Shown here: positions 1-8,548 of the stretch, one piece after another
How the letters are laid out: every line of letters begins with the position of its first letter
Numbering within the stretch: position 1 is the first letter of the stretch
Source: Rhodobiaceae bacterium UBA7804
GTDB taxonomy: Bacteria; Pseudomonadota; Alphaproteobacteria; Parvibaculales; Parvibaculaceae
Length of the DNA stretch: 64,000 nucleotides
Direction: 5' to 3'
NCBI GenBank assembly: GCA_002480495.1
Contig: DLCG01000020.1
Span: forward strand, 1 to 64,000
Notes under the pieces: generated by a model
The model's database searches: none
What the model was told of the DNA's origin: nothing
Seen by the model: only the letters and a program-made list of their open reading frames with translations
Translations under genes and position numbers: made by a program

Positions 1-1145
1 TTGCCGTGGTCGACGTGACCCATGACGGTGACGACCGGGGCGCGCGATTTCTTCAGCTCGGGCGAGTCGTCCTCGCCGACAAGACCTTCCTCGACGTCCG
101 ATTCCGCGACGCGCTTGACCGTATGGCCGAGTTCTTCCGCAATGAGCTGGGCGGTGTCGCTATCGATCACATCGGTAATCTTCACCATCATGCCCTGTTT
201 CATCAGGATCTTGATGACATCGACCGCGCGCTCCGCCATGCGGTTCGCGAGTTCCTGGATGGTGATCACTTCGGGAATGACGACTTCGCGCACGATCTTC
301 TGCGGTGCGTCCTGAACGCCCATATGCTTCTTGCGCTCACGCTCCACACGCCGCCGCATCGACGCAAGCGAGCGCTGACGGCCGCCTTCGTCATCGAAGG
401 CCTTGGTGATGGTGAGCTTGCCTCGCCGCCGCTCTTCGGTTCGGCGGGTGGCGGGCTGCTTCGGCGCGGCATGTCCGGCGCTGCGCTTCGGCTTTTCTTC
501 CTCGTCACCATCTTCCTCGGTGGCCGCCTTGCCGCTCGGCCTCGCGGGAGCGGCCGTTTCCTCGGCCGGGCTGCGGCGTTTCGCGTCCTCAGCGGAACGG
601 GTACGCGCTTCCTGTTCGGCGGCGAGACGCGCCGCTTCTTCCGCGGCGCGTGCAGCTGCGGCGGCTCGTTCGCGTTCGCGGCGCGCATCTTCCTCGGCGA
701 ACCGCTTCGCCTCTTCCTCGGCGCGGCGGCGATCCTCACCCTCGCGCTCGCGTGCGCTGTCGAGAGCCTGGGCGCGCGCCGCCTTTTCTTCTTCGGTAAG
801 CGTCCGCAGCACCACGCCGGAGCGCGAGCGAGCAGGCTTCCTCTCCGGAGCGGGGGCGGGCGCTGGGGCGGGCTTTTCAGCCGCCGGAGCGGGCTTGGCG
901 ACTTCCGCCGGCGCGGGCTCGGCGGGCGCTTTCGCGGCAGGCTTCGCCTTTTCCTCGACCGGCGCCGGTGCGGCCGCCTCCGAGGCTGTCTTCAGCGTGC
1001 GCTTCTTCTTCTTCTCGACGACAACCGATTTCGAGCGCCCATGCGAAAAGTTCTGGCGTACATGGCCAGACTCAACCGTCCGCTTGAGGCTCAGCGTCTT
1101 GCCGCCAGCTTTCGGTTTGCGTTCGCTCGTATCCTGATCGGTCAT
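1..1145 (-). CDS. infB: Translation initiation factor IF-2, N-terminal part (cut by window edge)
   Basis: This is the 5' part of infB; the 3' end lies left of the window. IF-2 is the GTPase that delivers initiator tRNA to the 30S subunit and promotes subunit joining. The protein starts MTDQDTSERKPKAGG, followed by an Ala/Pro/Lys/Glu-rich low-complexity linker (about residues 50-240) typical of alphaproteobacterial IF-2. An IF2_N module follows (around KIVREVVIPEVITIQELANR) and the visible part ends in the G1 motif VTVMGHVDHG. It is the last gene of the rimP-nusA-ylxR-infB operon, 32 nt after ylxR. The start is the ATG read from 1145. Identification rests on the linker, the IF2_N segment, the G1 motif and the operon. 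Confidence 0.95.
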   Translation of the reverse strand, partial: MTDQDTSERKPKAGGKTLSLKRTVESGHVRQNFSHGRSKSVVVEKKKKRTLKTASEAAAPAPVEEKAKPAAKAPAEPAPAEVAKPAPAAEKPAPAPAPAPERKPARSRSGVVLRTLTEEEKAARAQALDSAREREGEDRRRAEEEAKRFAEEDARRERERAAAAARAAEEAARLAAEQEARTRSAEDAKRRSPAEETAAPARPSGKAATEEDGDEEEKPKRSAGHAAPKQPATRRTEERRRGKLTITKAFDDEGGRQRSLASMRRRVERERKKHMGVQDAPQKIVREVVIPEVITIQELANRMAERAVDVIKILMKQGMMVKITDVIDSDTAQLIAEELGHTVKRVAESDVEEGLVGEDDSPELKKSRAPVVTVMGHVDHG

Positions 1146-1177
1146 TCGTATCCTTCGTTAACCTGCGCCCCATGCCT

Positions 1178-1828
1178 TCACATGGCATGAGCCTTTTGCG
1201 GGCGGTCCTTCCGCCCATAGCGCGCCAGTCTGGCAAGGTCGCCCAAGACTTTCGCCTGCATGCGTCCCTTGATCAGGGCTGCATGTATCACATTTCCGCG
1301 GCCCAATGCCAAACCCATTTCGTCGGCCCAAAGCGGGCTCAGAACGGGGACATCGCCCGGAATCCCTTGCTCTTTCACCACTCTGAGGCGCTGTTCGAGC
1401 TTGCGGCGTCCATCCAGCGAGCCATCGCGAGCCTCAATCAGCGCCGCCACGCGGCCCCTTTCGATCGCCGTCATGACCTTTTCGAAACCGGCCTCCAGCG
1501 CGCCTGCCTTGCGGGCAAGGCCCAAGGCATCGGCTGCACGGCGGGCCAGAAGCCTTTCGACGAGATCCGCGAGCTCCGGGCCGGCACTGGCGGAAGCCCT
1601 GGCAGCCTTCGCGAAATGTCCCTTCGAGACCGCCTTTTCCACCATTTCTCGCGTCCCAGTGACCCAAAGGCCGCGACCGGGCAGTTTTCCCGTCAGATCG
1701 GGAACGACCCGGCCTTCCGGGTCGAGCACGAAGCGGATCAGCCCATCCTTGCCGCCACTCTCACCCGTGACGATGCAACGGCGTTCCGGGCCGTCCTGCT
1801 CCCGATCAGGCTTCTTCACCAACCTCAT
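1178..1828 (-). CDS. ylxR: YlxR-family RNA-binding protein fused to an L7Ae-like domain
   Basis: A 216-residue protein of the DUF448/YlxR family. The N-terminal half carries the family signature RRCIVTGE and the loop DLTGKLPGRGLWVT. The C-terminal half (about residues 90-190, rich in ARKAGALEAGFEKV and ALIEARDGS) resembles the L7Ae/L30e fold, a fusion common in alphaproteobacteria. YlxR is a nucleic-acid-binding protein of the nusA-infB operon and its exact role is unsettled. I chose the ATG at 1828 (MRLVKKPDREQDG), which overlaps the nusA 3' end by 23 nt; an in-frame ATG at 1867 would add a basic Arg/Lys leader. Position and motif make the family call firm. Confidence 0.9.
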   Translation of the reverse strand: MRLVKKPDREQDGPERRCIVTGESGGKDGLIRFVLDPEGRVVPDLTGKLPGRGLWVTGTREMVEKAVSKGHFAKAARASASAGPELADLVERLLARRAADALGLARKAGALEAGFEKVMTAIERGRVAALIEARDGSLDGRRKLEQRLRVVKEQGIPGDVPVLSPLWADEMGLALGRGNVIHAALIKGRMQAKVLGDLARLARYGRKDRPQKAHAM

Positions 1829-3425
1829 CCGTTTCTTCGCCCTCCTCGCCCTCTTCTTCCTGGGCAAGGTCGGCCTCGGTGATCCAGCCAGCCTTCAGGC
1901 GCGCCTGCATGATGAGTTCATTCGCCTCTTCGGCCGAGAGATCGAATCCCTCGAGAATGCCCTGCTGATGCTTGCGCTCGCCATTCACGGTTTCGTTCCA
2001 GCCGATCAGATCGTCCGTGGCGCAGCCCGCGAGATCCTCGACGGACTTCACATCGTTCTCGCCGAAGGCAACAAGCATTTTGGGCGTCACGCCTTCGATC
2101 TCGCCCACTTCGTCGGCAACGCCAAGCTCACGGCGCTTCGCATCGTATTCGGCATTCTGGCGTTCGATATACTCGACGGCGCGGCTCTGGATTTCCTGCG
2201 CCGTGTCCTCGTCGAAACCTTCGATATCGGCGATTTCGTCGAGATCGACGTAAGCCACTTCCTCGATCGAGGAGAAGCCCTCGGACGCCAGCAGCTGGGC
2301 GATCATCTCGTCGACGTCGAGCGCTTCAGCGAACATGGTGGTGCGGCTCAGGAACTCGGCCTGACGGCGTTCGGACTCCTCGGCCTCGGTGAGAATGTCG
2401 ATATCCCAGCCGGTCAGCTGCGAGGCGAGACGGACATTCTGACCGCGCCGGCCGATCGCAAGCGATAGCTGGTCATCCGGGACCACAACTTCAATACGCT
2501 GCGCGTCTTCATCAAGCACGACCTTGACGACTTCTGCGGGCGCCAGCGCGTTCACGATGAAGGTGGCGGCGTCGGGCGACCACTGGATGATGTCGATCTT
2601 CTCGCCCTGCAGCTCGTTCACCACGGCCTGCACGCGGCTGCCGCGCATACCGACGCAGGCGCCGACGGGGTCGATGGAATTGTCGTTGGAAAGCACGGCA
2701 ATCTTCGCGCGGCTGCCCGGATCGCGCGCGACGGCCTTGATCTCGATGATGCCGTCATAGATTTCCGGCACTTCCTGACCGAAAAGCTTGGCCATGAACT
2801 GCGGATGAGACCGCGAGAGGAAGATCTGCGGTCCGCGCTGCTCGCGGCGCACGTCATAGATATAGGCGCGGATGCGGTCGCCATTACGGAAGGTTTCGCG
2901 CGGCAGCAACTCGTCGCGGCGTACAATCGCTTCACCACGGCCGAGATCGACGATCACGTTGCCATATTCGACACGCTTCACGATGCCGTTCACGATCTCG
3001 CCGATGCGATCCTTGTATTCCTCATACTGGCGCTCACGCTCGGCATCGCGCACCTTCTGCACGATGACTTGTTTCGCCGTCTGAGCGGCGATGCGGCCGA
3101 AATCGACCGGCGGCAATTCGTCCTCGATAAGGTCTCCGACCTGAGCAGCGGGATTGCGGCGCTGCGCAGATTTCAGGTCGATTTGTACGGCGTCGTTGTC
3201 GACCTGTTCGACGACTTCAAGAAGACGCACCAGGCGAATATCGCCCGTCTGCGGATTGATGCGCGCGCGGATTTCATTTTCCGCACCATAGCGCGAGCGC
3301 GCTGCCTTCTGGATCGCTTCCGCCATCGCCTCCAGGACGACTTCACGGTCGATCGACTTTTCGCGCGCGACCGCATCCGCGATCTGCAACAGTTCAAGCC
3401 GGTTGGCGCTTACTGCCGGTGCCAT
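1806..3425 (-). CDS. nusA: Transcription termination/antitermination protein NusA
   Basis: NusA (539 aa) binds RNA polymerase and nascent RNA and modulates pausing, termination and antitermination. In order it has an N-terminal polymerase-binding domain (residues 1-130, starting MAPAVSANRLELLQIADAVA), an S1 domain (about 135-200, GIVKRVEYGNVIVDLG), and two KH domains. The KH region contains DPVGACVGMRGSRVQAV and LSLAIGRRGQNVRLASQL. Two acidic C-terminal helix-hairpin-helix repeats follow, and the protein ends in a Glu-rich tail. It sits between rimP (3 nt upstream) and ylxR (overlapping), so the genes are almost certainly co-transcribed. Length and domain order match full-length alphaproteobacterial NusA. 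Confidence 0.98.
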   Translation of the reverse strand: MAPAVSANRLELLQIADAVAREKSIDREVVLEAMAEAIQKAARSRYGAENEIRARINPQTGDIRLVRLLEVVEQVDNDAVQIDLKSAQRRNPAAQVGDLIEDELPPVDFGRIAAQTAKQVIVQKVRDAERERQYEEYKDRIGEIVNGIVKRVEYGNVIVDLGRGEAIVRRDELLPRETFRNGDRIRAYIYDVRREQRGPQIFLSRSHPQFMAKLFGQEVPEIYDGIIEIKAVARDPGSRAKIAVLSNDNSIDPVGACVGMRGSRVQAVVNELQGEKIDIIQWSPDAATFIVNALAPAEVVKVVLDEDAQRIEVVVPDDQLSLAIGRRGQNVRLASQLTGWDIDILTEAEESERRQAEFLSRTTMFAEALDVDEMIAQLLASEGFSSIEEVAYVDLDEIADIEGFDEDTAQEIQSRAVEYIERQNAEYDAKRRELGVADEVGEIEGVTPKMLVAFGENDVKSVEDLAGCATDDLIGWNETVNGERKHQQGILEGFDLSAEEANELIMQARLKAGWITEADLAQEEEGEEGEETDEVGEEA

Positions 3426-3428
3426 TCT

Positions 3429-4055
3429 CTATTCTCCGTCGGAGGGGGCATCTTCGGAGGCGTCTTCCGCCCTGCCCTGTCTTTTGAGACTTTCCCTGAT
3501 GAGGTCGTCGCTCATGACGAGCTTCGCCTCGCTCAACTTCTCGAACGGCAGGCCGAGAACCTGCGGTTCCGAGTAACCTTCGATATCGCACTCAACGAGA
3601 ACCTCGCCGCCTTCCACGCCCTGCAACGTGCCGCGGAACCGCTTGCGTCCTTCGATGGGCTCGGCGAGTTCGATTTTCACGTCGAACCCTTTCCAGCGCT
3701 CGAAATCCTTGGGACGCGTCAGCGGGCGGTCGATACCGGGCGAGGAAATCTCGAGATTATATTCGCCGGGAATCGGATCCTCGACGTCCAGAACGGCAGA
3801 CAAGGTGCGGGAAAGCTCCTCGCAATCCTCGACCGACATCGAACCGTCCGCCCGCTCCGCCATGATCTGCAGCGTATGGCCGTCCTGAAGACCGAAGCGA
3901 ATACGCACGATCTCGAAGCCGATGCCTTCCGCGCTCGGGCGCAGGAGTTCGAACACCTTGCGCGGAACGCCGTGTGGGGCAACGAGATGCGTGTCGAGGA
4001 TCGCGAGATCCTCGTCGTCGTCATCGGGTTTTCTGCCTGCGCCCATCGAGGCCAA
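3429..4055 (-). CDS. rimP: Ribosome maturation factor RimP
   Basis: RimP (208 aa) assists late maturation of the 30S subunit. The core contains the family pattern GFEIVRIRFG, LQIMAERADG, MSVEDCEELSRTLSAVLD and the conserved EYNLEISSPGIDRPL, followed by the SH3-like C-terminal domain (FRGTLQGVEGGEVLVE). The C-terminus has an acidic extension (EDASEDAPSDGE). An N-terminal Asp-rich stretch (DDDDED) precedes the fold. It is the first gene of the nusA-ylxR-infB operon and has a terminator of the preceding unit (trmB) just upstream, so the operon promoter should lie between about 4056 and 4095. The start MASMG is used; a second Met three codons on is possible. Confidence 0.96.
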   Translation of the reverse strand: MASMGAGRKPDDDDEDLAILDTHLVAPHGVPRKVFELLRPSAEGIGFEIVRIRFGLQDGHTLQIMAERADGSMSVEDCEELSRTLSAVLDVEDPIPGEYNLEISSPGIDRPLTRPKDFERWKGFDVKIELAEPIEGRKRFRGTLQGVEGGEVLVECDIEGYSEPQVLGLPFEKLSEAKLVMSDDLIRESLKRQGRAEDASEDAPSDGE

Positions 4056-4095
4056 ATCGAATTCTCCGGAACGGTTTCAGCAAGGCCCAGATAAC

Positions 4096-4131
4096 AAAAA
4101 AAGCGGGCCCCCGTTTCCGGAGACAGCCCAC
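4096..4131 (-). terminator. Rho-independent terminator after trmB
   Basis: On the minus strand the outer arms GTGGGC/GCCCGC and inner arms CTCCG/CGGGG enclose a GAAA tetraloop, and seven T residues follow. It lies between the trmB stop (4199) and the rimP start (4055), so it ends the metK-trmB transcript before the rimP-infB operon begins. Confidence 0.85.
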
Positions 4132-4198
4132 TCTCTAGAGCGTCGCTGATCTGTTGGCGCCTATATAGCCCCTTTTGGGGCGCAAGGGCAAGCGCCTC

Positions 4199-4909
4199 TC
4201 AAATCCTGAGGAACGAGAGATAGCAAGGGGTGCGGCCTTCGCGGATCGCCTTCGCCTCGTAGCGGGTGCCGGGCCAGCCTTTGTAGGGCGTGCGCCAGTC
4301 CGCCGCGCATTCCGCGGTCCAGACGAAAGTCTCGCCATTCTCTCTGTTGAAGCGGCTCACATGGGCGAGCGTCCAGGCAATGTAGTCGGGAATATCGCTT
4401 GCAAAGCGAAGCTCGCCGCCCGGCTTCAGAGCCCGTGCGAGAAAACCCAGCGTTTCCGGATTCATGAAGCGCCGCTTGTTGTGGCGTTTCTTCGGCCAGG
4501 GGTCCGGATAGAGGATGAAGACGCGGGCGAGGGATGCAGGAGCGAGCCGCTCCAGCAGGAAGCGCGCGTCGTCATTCAGGATACGCACATTGGAGAGGCT
4601 GCGCGCGTCGATTTCGGAAACGAGCTTCGCGACGCCATTCAGGAAGGGCTCGCAGCCCATGATGCCGATTTCGGGATGGGTTTCGGCCTGATGGGCGAGA
4701 TGCTCGCCGCCGCCGAACCCGATTTCGAGCCAGACCTCTTTCACCCCGCCGAAGAGTGGCCGGGGGTCTATCTGCTTTTCCTCAAGCGAAATGGAGACCC
4801 TCGGAAAGAGGGTCTCCATCAAATTCGCCTGGCGCGACCGCAGGGCCTTGCCCTTGGTGCGGCCATAGACATGCCGGCGGGAGGTTTCGTTCTCGCCGCT
4901 CACCGGCAC
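4199..4909 (-). CDS. trmB: tRNA (guanine-N7-)-methyltransferase TrmB
   Basis: TrmB (236 aa) makes m7G46 in the tRNA variable loop using S-adenosylmethionine. The SAM-binding motif EIGFGGGEHL is at about residues 62-71, and the diagnostic substrate motif LYPDPWPKKRHNKRRF lies near residues 134-149. The C-terminal GWPGTRYEAKA and PCYLSFLR are also family features. It follows metK by 14 nt on the same strand, so the enzyme that makes SAM and a SAM consumer are co-transcribed. A strong terminator follows. Length is normal and no key residue is missing. Confidence 0.97.
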   Translation of the reverse strand: MPVSGENETSRRHVYGRTKGKALRSRQANLMETLFPRVSISLEEKQIDPRPLFGGVKEVWLEIGFGGGEHLAHQAETHPEIGIMGCEPFLNGVAKLVSEIDARSLSNVRILNDDARFLLERLAPASLARVFILYPDPWPKKRHNKRRFMNPETLGFLARALKPGGELRFASDIPDYIAWTLAHVSRFNRENGETFVWTAECAADWRTPYKGWPGTRYEAKAIREGRTPCYLSFLRI

Positions 4910-4923
4910 GCCCTCATGCGGGA

Positions 4924-6093
4924 TCAGCGGATTTCGGCCGCGATCTTGTCGGCGAGGTCCGTCTTCTCCCAGGAGAAGCCGCCATCGGCGTCGGGTTCCC
5001 GGCCGAAATGACCATAGGCCGCGGTACGCTCATAAATCGGCTTGTTGAGCTGAAGATGCTCGCGGATCCCGCGCGGGGAAAGATCCATGCACTTGGCAAC
5101 GGCCTTTTCGATCGCCTCTTCGTCGACCTTGCCGGTACCGTGCAGGTCGCAATAGATCGAAAGCGGCTTGGACACGCCGATGGCATAAGAAAGCTGGATG
5201 GTGCAGCGCTCGGAAAGGCCCGCCGCAACGACGTTCTTTGCGAGGTAACGCGCCGCATAAGCCGCCGAACGGTCGACCTTCGTCGGGTCCTTGCCCGAAA
5301 AGGCGCCGCCGCCATGGGGCGCCCAGCCGCCATAGGTGTCGACGATGATCTTGCGGCCGGTGAGGCCGGCGTCGCCGTCCGGGCCACCGATGACGAACAA
5401 GCCCGTGGGGTTCACGTAGAATTCTTCTTCCGGCGGGAACCAGCCGTTCGGCAGGACTTCCTTCACATAGCCGCGAACGAGTTCACGCAGATCGGACTGC
5501 GAAACGCCTTCCTTGTGCTGCGTGGAGACGACGACCGACGTCACCCCGACGGGCTTGCCGTTCTCGTACTTCATCGTGACCTGGCTCTTCGCGTCCGGCT
5601 CGAACTGCGGCGTCTTGCCGGAATGACGGTCGTCCGCCATGCGCTTCAGGATACGGTGCGAATAATAGATCGGAGACGGCATCAGAACGTCCGTCTCGGT
5701 ACAGGCGTAACCGAACATGATGCCCTGGTCGCCAGCGCCTTCGTCCTTGTTGCCGCTCGCGTCCACACCCTGCGCGATATGCGCGGACTGGGCATGCAGC
5801 AGCACTTCGCAGTCGGCTTTCTTCCAGTGGAAACCTTCCTGCTCGTAGCCGATCGCCTTAACCGCCTGCCGCGCCGTTTCCTCGATCTTCTCCTTGGTGA
5901 TCGAGTCCGGACCGCGCACTTCACCAGCCAGCACAATCTTGTTGGTGGTGGTCAGCGTTTCACACGCGACGCGCGCGAAGGGATCGGCGGCAAGGTAGAG
6001 ATCGACAACGGCATCGGAAATCCTGTCGCACACCTTGTCGGGATGGCCCTCGGAAACGGATTCGCTCGTGAACAGGAAATTTGACCTAGCCAA
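4924..6093 (-). CDS. metK: S-adenosylmethionine synthetase
   Basis: MetK (389 aa) makes S-adenosylmethionine from methionine and ATP. Family signatures seen are FTSESVSEGHPDKVCD at the N-terminus, the hexapeptide-like GDQGIMFGYA, and the glycine/lysine loop GGGAFSGKDPTKVDRSAAY near residue 260-280. The start is a TTG at 6093-6091 preceded by the Shine-Dalgarno GGGAG (6104-6100) six bases away. Starting there gives MARSNFLFTSES, the expected N-terminus. The gene is co-transcribed with trmB and preceded by a structured leader of about 175 nt (see 6099-6157). Confidence 0.98.
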   Translation of the reverse strand: MARSNFLFTSESVSEGHPDKVCDRISDAVVDLYLAADPFARVACETLTTTNKIVLAGEVRGPDSITKEKIEETARQAVKAIGYEQEGFHWKKADCEVLLHAQSAHIAQGVDASGNKDEGAGDQGIMFGYACTETDVLMPSPIYYSHRILKRMADDRHSGKTPQFEPDAKSQVTMKYENGKPVGVTSVVVSTQHKEGVSQSDLRELVRGYVKEVLPNGWFPPEEEFYVNPTGLFVIGGPDGDAGLTGRKIIVDTYGGWAPHGGGAFSGKDPTKVDRSAAYAARYLAKNVVAAGLSERCTIQLSYAIGVSKPLSIYCDLHGTGKVDEEAIEKAVAKCMDLSPRGIREHLQLNKPIYERTAAYGHFGREPDADGGFSWEKTDLADKIAAEIR

Positions 6094-6098
6094 GTTGC

Positions 6099-6157
6099 TC
6101 TCCCTTTTGGGTCTGAGATGAGTTCTGCGCCCGATCCGGCAGGAAGCCGGTCCGCGC
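6099..6157 (-). promoter_or_regulatory. metK leader hairpin able to pair with the Shine-Dalgarno sequence
   Basis: On the minus strand a hairpin at 6157-6127 has outer arms GCGC/GCGC and inner arms CCGGC/GCCGG around the loop TTCCT. The loop can pair (one G-U) with AGGGA of the metK Shine-Dalgarno at 6105-6101. The core CGGCTTCCTG recalls, from memory, the conserved core of the SAM/SAH riboswitch found in front of metK in Rhodobacterales. The rest of that consensus is not obvious, so a riboswitch is only a hypothesis. Confidence 0.35.
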
Positions 6158-6269
6158 TTTTCTTGTGCCGGGATGCGACAAAACTTTTATGTCGCCGAAT
6201 GCCCGTTCCTGCGGCGTCCGGCGGCTCTGGTTGTTGCAAGGATCGTATTCGGGGTCAACAGGAGAACGC

Positions 6270-6296
6270 AAAAAGATATGCACATAAGTGCATATC
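6270..6296 (-). terminator. Rho-independent terminator after the XRE regulator
   Basis: A perfect 9-bp stem, GATATGCAC / GTGCATATC with a TTAT loop, is followed on the minus strand by five T residues. It starts 7 nt after the stop codon of the regulator gene (6303) and lies upstream of the metK leader, so it separates the two transcripts. Confidence 0.85.
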
Positions 6297-6302
6297 CTTA
6301 TT

Positions 6303-6746
6303 TTATTCTCCGTAATCCAAGGATTTTGCCTGATTTCCCGCCTGCTCGAGCTCATCGCCCTGCCCTGCCAATGCTCTGATCAGATCGAGAATACGCCGCC
6401 GGAGTTTCGGATCGGGAATGGCGAAAAAAGCACTGTTGAGCTGAATGCCCTCGGCGGTGGAGAGGACCCCGACATCGACCGCTCCTCGCAGACCCGCTGC
6501 ACCCTTGAGCGCGCCATTCTCTAGCCCATCGAAGAAATATTCGATGGGGACGCCAAGCACGGCGCCTATCTCATAGAGGCGGCTTGCGCCGATGCGGTTG
6601 GTGCCTTTCTCGTATTTCTGCACTTGCTGAAAGGTGAGACCGAGCGCCTCGCCGAGTTTCTCCTGGCTCATGCCGATCAGCATGCGTTGCATGCGGACCC
6701 GGCTGCCCACATGAACATCGACCGGATTTGGCGATTTGCGTGTCAC
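6303..6746 (-). CDS. XRE-family helix-turn-helix transcriptional regulator
   Basis: A 147-residue regulator. The N-terminal XRE/Cro-type helix-turn-helix is at about residues 14-68 (VGSRVRMQRMLIGMSQEKLG, then LTFQQVQKYEKGTNRIGASR). The C-terminal part has no recognised domain (RILDLIRALAGQGDELEQ near the end). Proteins of this type are very common in alphaproteobacteria, often several per genome, and some act in stationary-phase or developmental control; the target here cannot be told. The start is GTG at 6746 with AAGG about 7 nt upstream. The gene has its own terminator. It lies between lnt and metK and need not regulate either. Confidence 0.9.
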   Translation of the reverse strand: MTRKSPNPVDVHVGSRVRMQRMLIGMSQEKLGEALGLTFQQVQKYEKGTNRIGASRLYEIGAVLGVPIEYFFDGLENGALKGAAGLRGAVDVGVLSTAEGIQLNSAFFAIPDPKLRRRILDLIRALAGQGDELEQAGNQAKSLDYGE

Positions 6747-6870
6747 GCCTGCGCCTTGGGTATCGTTAGGGGAGACCGACCTTACAACCTCGGGGCAACT
6801 CCCGCATCAGGATTGCGGCGGATTTGGCAGAAACTCCATTTCCCCCGCCAATACGGATGCAACCAGAGCA

Positions 6871-8544
6871 TCAGGGACGGCCGTTGACGGGCGGACGCCC
6901 ATACCAGGCGGCGGCGGAAGCCGCAGCGAGCAAAAAGGCCAGGAAGAGATCGCCGAGACGGGCATAGAGCGTTGGCTGAAGCGCCTCTGGAAGACGAACG
7001 TCGATGACGCCCCGCTCCTGAAGAGGCAGACTGTCGATCACTCGGCCATAAGGATCGACCAGCGCCGAAATACCGGCGTTGGCGGAACGGACAATCGGCA
7101 GCCCCTGCTCGACCGCACGCATTCGGACCTGGGAGAAATGCTGATAGGGACCGGCCGACTCTCCGAACCACGCATCGTTCGTGATGTTGACGAGCCATGA
7201 CGGACGCTCACCGGGCGCCACGACCTCGCCGGGAAAAATGACCTCGTAGCAGATGAGCGGCCCCACTGGAGGATAGCCATCGAGCTTGAGTGTGCGCGGG
7301 CCTGGACCGACATCGAAGCTGCCGTGAAACTGAACCAGCTTCTCGAGCCCGATGCTCCCGAGAATATGGCGCAAGGGAACATATTCGCCGAAGGGCACCA
7401 GGTGATGCTTGTCGTATGTCTCGACGATCTCTCCCGACGAGTTCACGACATAAAGAGAATTGTAGAAAACACGAAGACGGTTGGAGGGGCCATCGGGAGC
7501 GGGCTCGCCCCGGTTCGACCCGGTTACAAGCAAGGCACCTTCCGGCAGGACGCGCCCGATCGCGGCAAGTACATAAGGTTCGCGCGCCAGGAGAACCGGA
7601 TGCGCGTTCTCAGGCCAGACAACGATCGTTTTTTCGTCGATCCCCTGCGGACGTTCCGGTGTCGCCTCGCCCGACATCCGTAGCAGCTGGCCGATGATGG
7701 CGAGCACCCGGTTGGGATCGTCCCAGTCCTTCGAGAATGGCGTGTCCGGATGGACGATGCGGATATTCACATCGTCCACGTATGCAAGTTCGGCCGAGGA
7801 AAGACGCGCCATCCCGCCGACCCAGATCAGCGCGAGTCCGGCGAGCGCGATCGCGGGCGCGGCGAAGAACTCGCGATCGAAGCTGCGGGGTGCATGCGGG
7901 GCTCGCGTATCGAAAACGGCAGGTGAGCCGACGATCAACATGGCAATGAAAGAAAGACCATAGATGCCGACAAGTGCCGCGACCTGCATCAGCGCTTCGG
8001 AGCCCGCGAATGCTTCGCCAACCAGATTCCATGGAAAGCCGGTGAGAATGTGACCGCGCAGCCATTCGAAAATCGTCCATGCCACCGCGAGTGCCGCAAC
8101 GCGGCGGTATCCATGGAACCAGAAGAGGCGTGCAAATGCCGCCGCCGCGCCGGTAAAAAGCGCGAGTCCCGCCGGCAGAAGCGTTACGGCGAGGGGCAAC
8201 AGAAAGGCATATTTCTCGGCCTCGACGAGAAATGCGTTACCCACCCAATAGAGGCTCAGTAAAAAATAGCCAAAGCCGAACCACCAGCCGACAAGTCCGG
8301 CGCGCCACATAACGCGGCGGCGGCGCGAACGTGTCGGCTCGCCCACGCCGTCGAGAAGCCAGACGAGAACCGGAACGGTGAGGAAGAGGACTGGCAGAAT
8401 GCCGTAGGGGGGAAGGGCGAGAACACTGATTGCTCCCGCGGTAAAAGCCGCGAGATAGCGCGGCCAGCGGCGCAATTCCGACAGCCAGTGCGCAAAACCC
8501 GAGACGCGCTCTATCCCCGCGGTCAGACCGCTCTCGATCCTCAC
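6871..8544 (-). CDS. lnt: Apolipoprotein N-acyltransferase
   Basis: Lnt (557 aa) is the inner-membrane enzyme that adds the third acyl chain to the N-terminal cysteine of lipoproteins. The first half has about six hydrophobic segments (e.g. YLAAFTAGAISVLALPPYG, FGYFLLSLYWVGNAF). The second half is a nitrilase-type domain with the catalytic triad contexts VVWPENAHPVLL (Glu), GALLVTGSNRGE and PLICYEVIFPGE (Cys), and the conserved NITNDAWFGES. The C-terminus has a last membrane helix. It is 4 nt downstream of corC on the same strand; a corC-lnt pairing is conserved widely. Several lipoproteins elsewhere in the window would be its substrates. Confidence 0.97.
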   Translation of the reverse strand: MRIESGLTAGIERVSGFAHWLSELRRWPRYLAAFTAGAISVLALPPYGILPVLFLTVPVLVWLLDGVGEPTRSRRRRVMWRAGLVGWWFGFGYFLLSLYWVGNAFLVEAEKYAFLLPLAVTLLPAGLALFTGAAAAFARLFWFHGYRRVAALAVAWTIFEWLRGHILTGFPWNLVGEAFAGSEALMQVAALVGIYGLSFIAMLIVGSPAVFDTRAPHAPRSFDREFFAAPAIALAGLALIWVGGMARLSSAELAYVDDVNIRIVHPDTPFSKDWDDPNRVLAIIGQLLRMSGEATPERPQGIDEKTIVVWPENAHPVLLAREPYVLAAIGRVLPEGALLVTGSNRGEPAPDGPSNRLRVFYNSLYVVNSSGEIVETYDKHHLVPFGEYVPLRHILGSIGLEKLVQFHGSFDVGPGPRTLKLDGYPPVGPLICYEVIFPGEVVAPGERPSWLVNITNDAWFGESAGPYQHFSQVRMRAVEQGLPIVRSANAGISALVDPYGRVIDSLPLQERGVIDVRLPEALQPTLYARLGDLFLAFLLAAASAAAWYGRPPVNGRP

Positions 8545-8548
8545 GCGA

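Noticed and set aside
6094..6260. A SAM-II riboswitch in the metK leader
   Set aside because: The characteristic SAM-II pseudoknot sequences were not found; only the weaker resemblance to the SAM/SAH core was kept, as a hypothesis.
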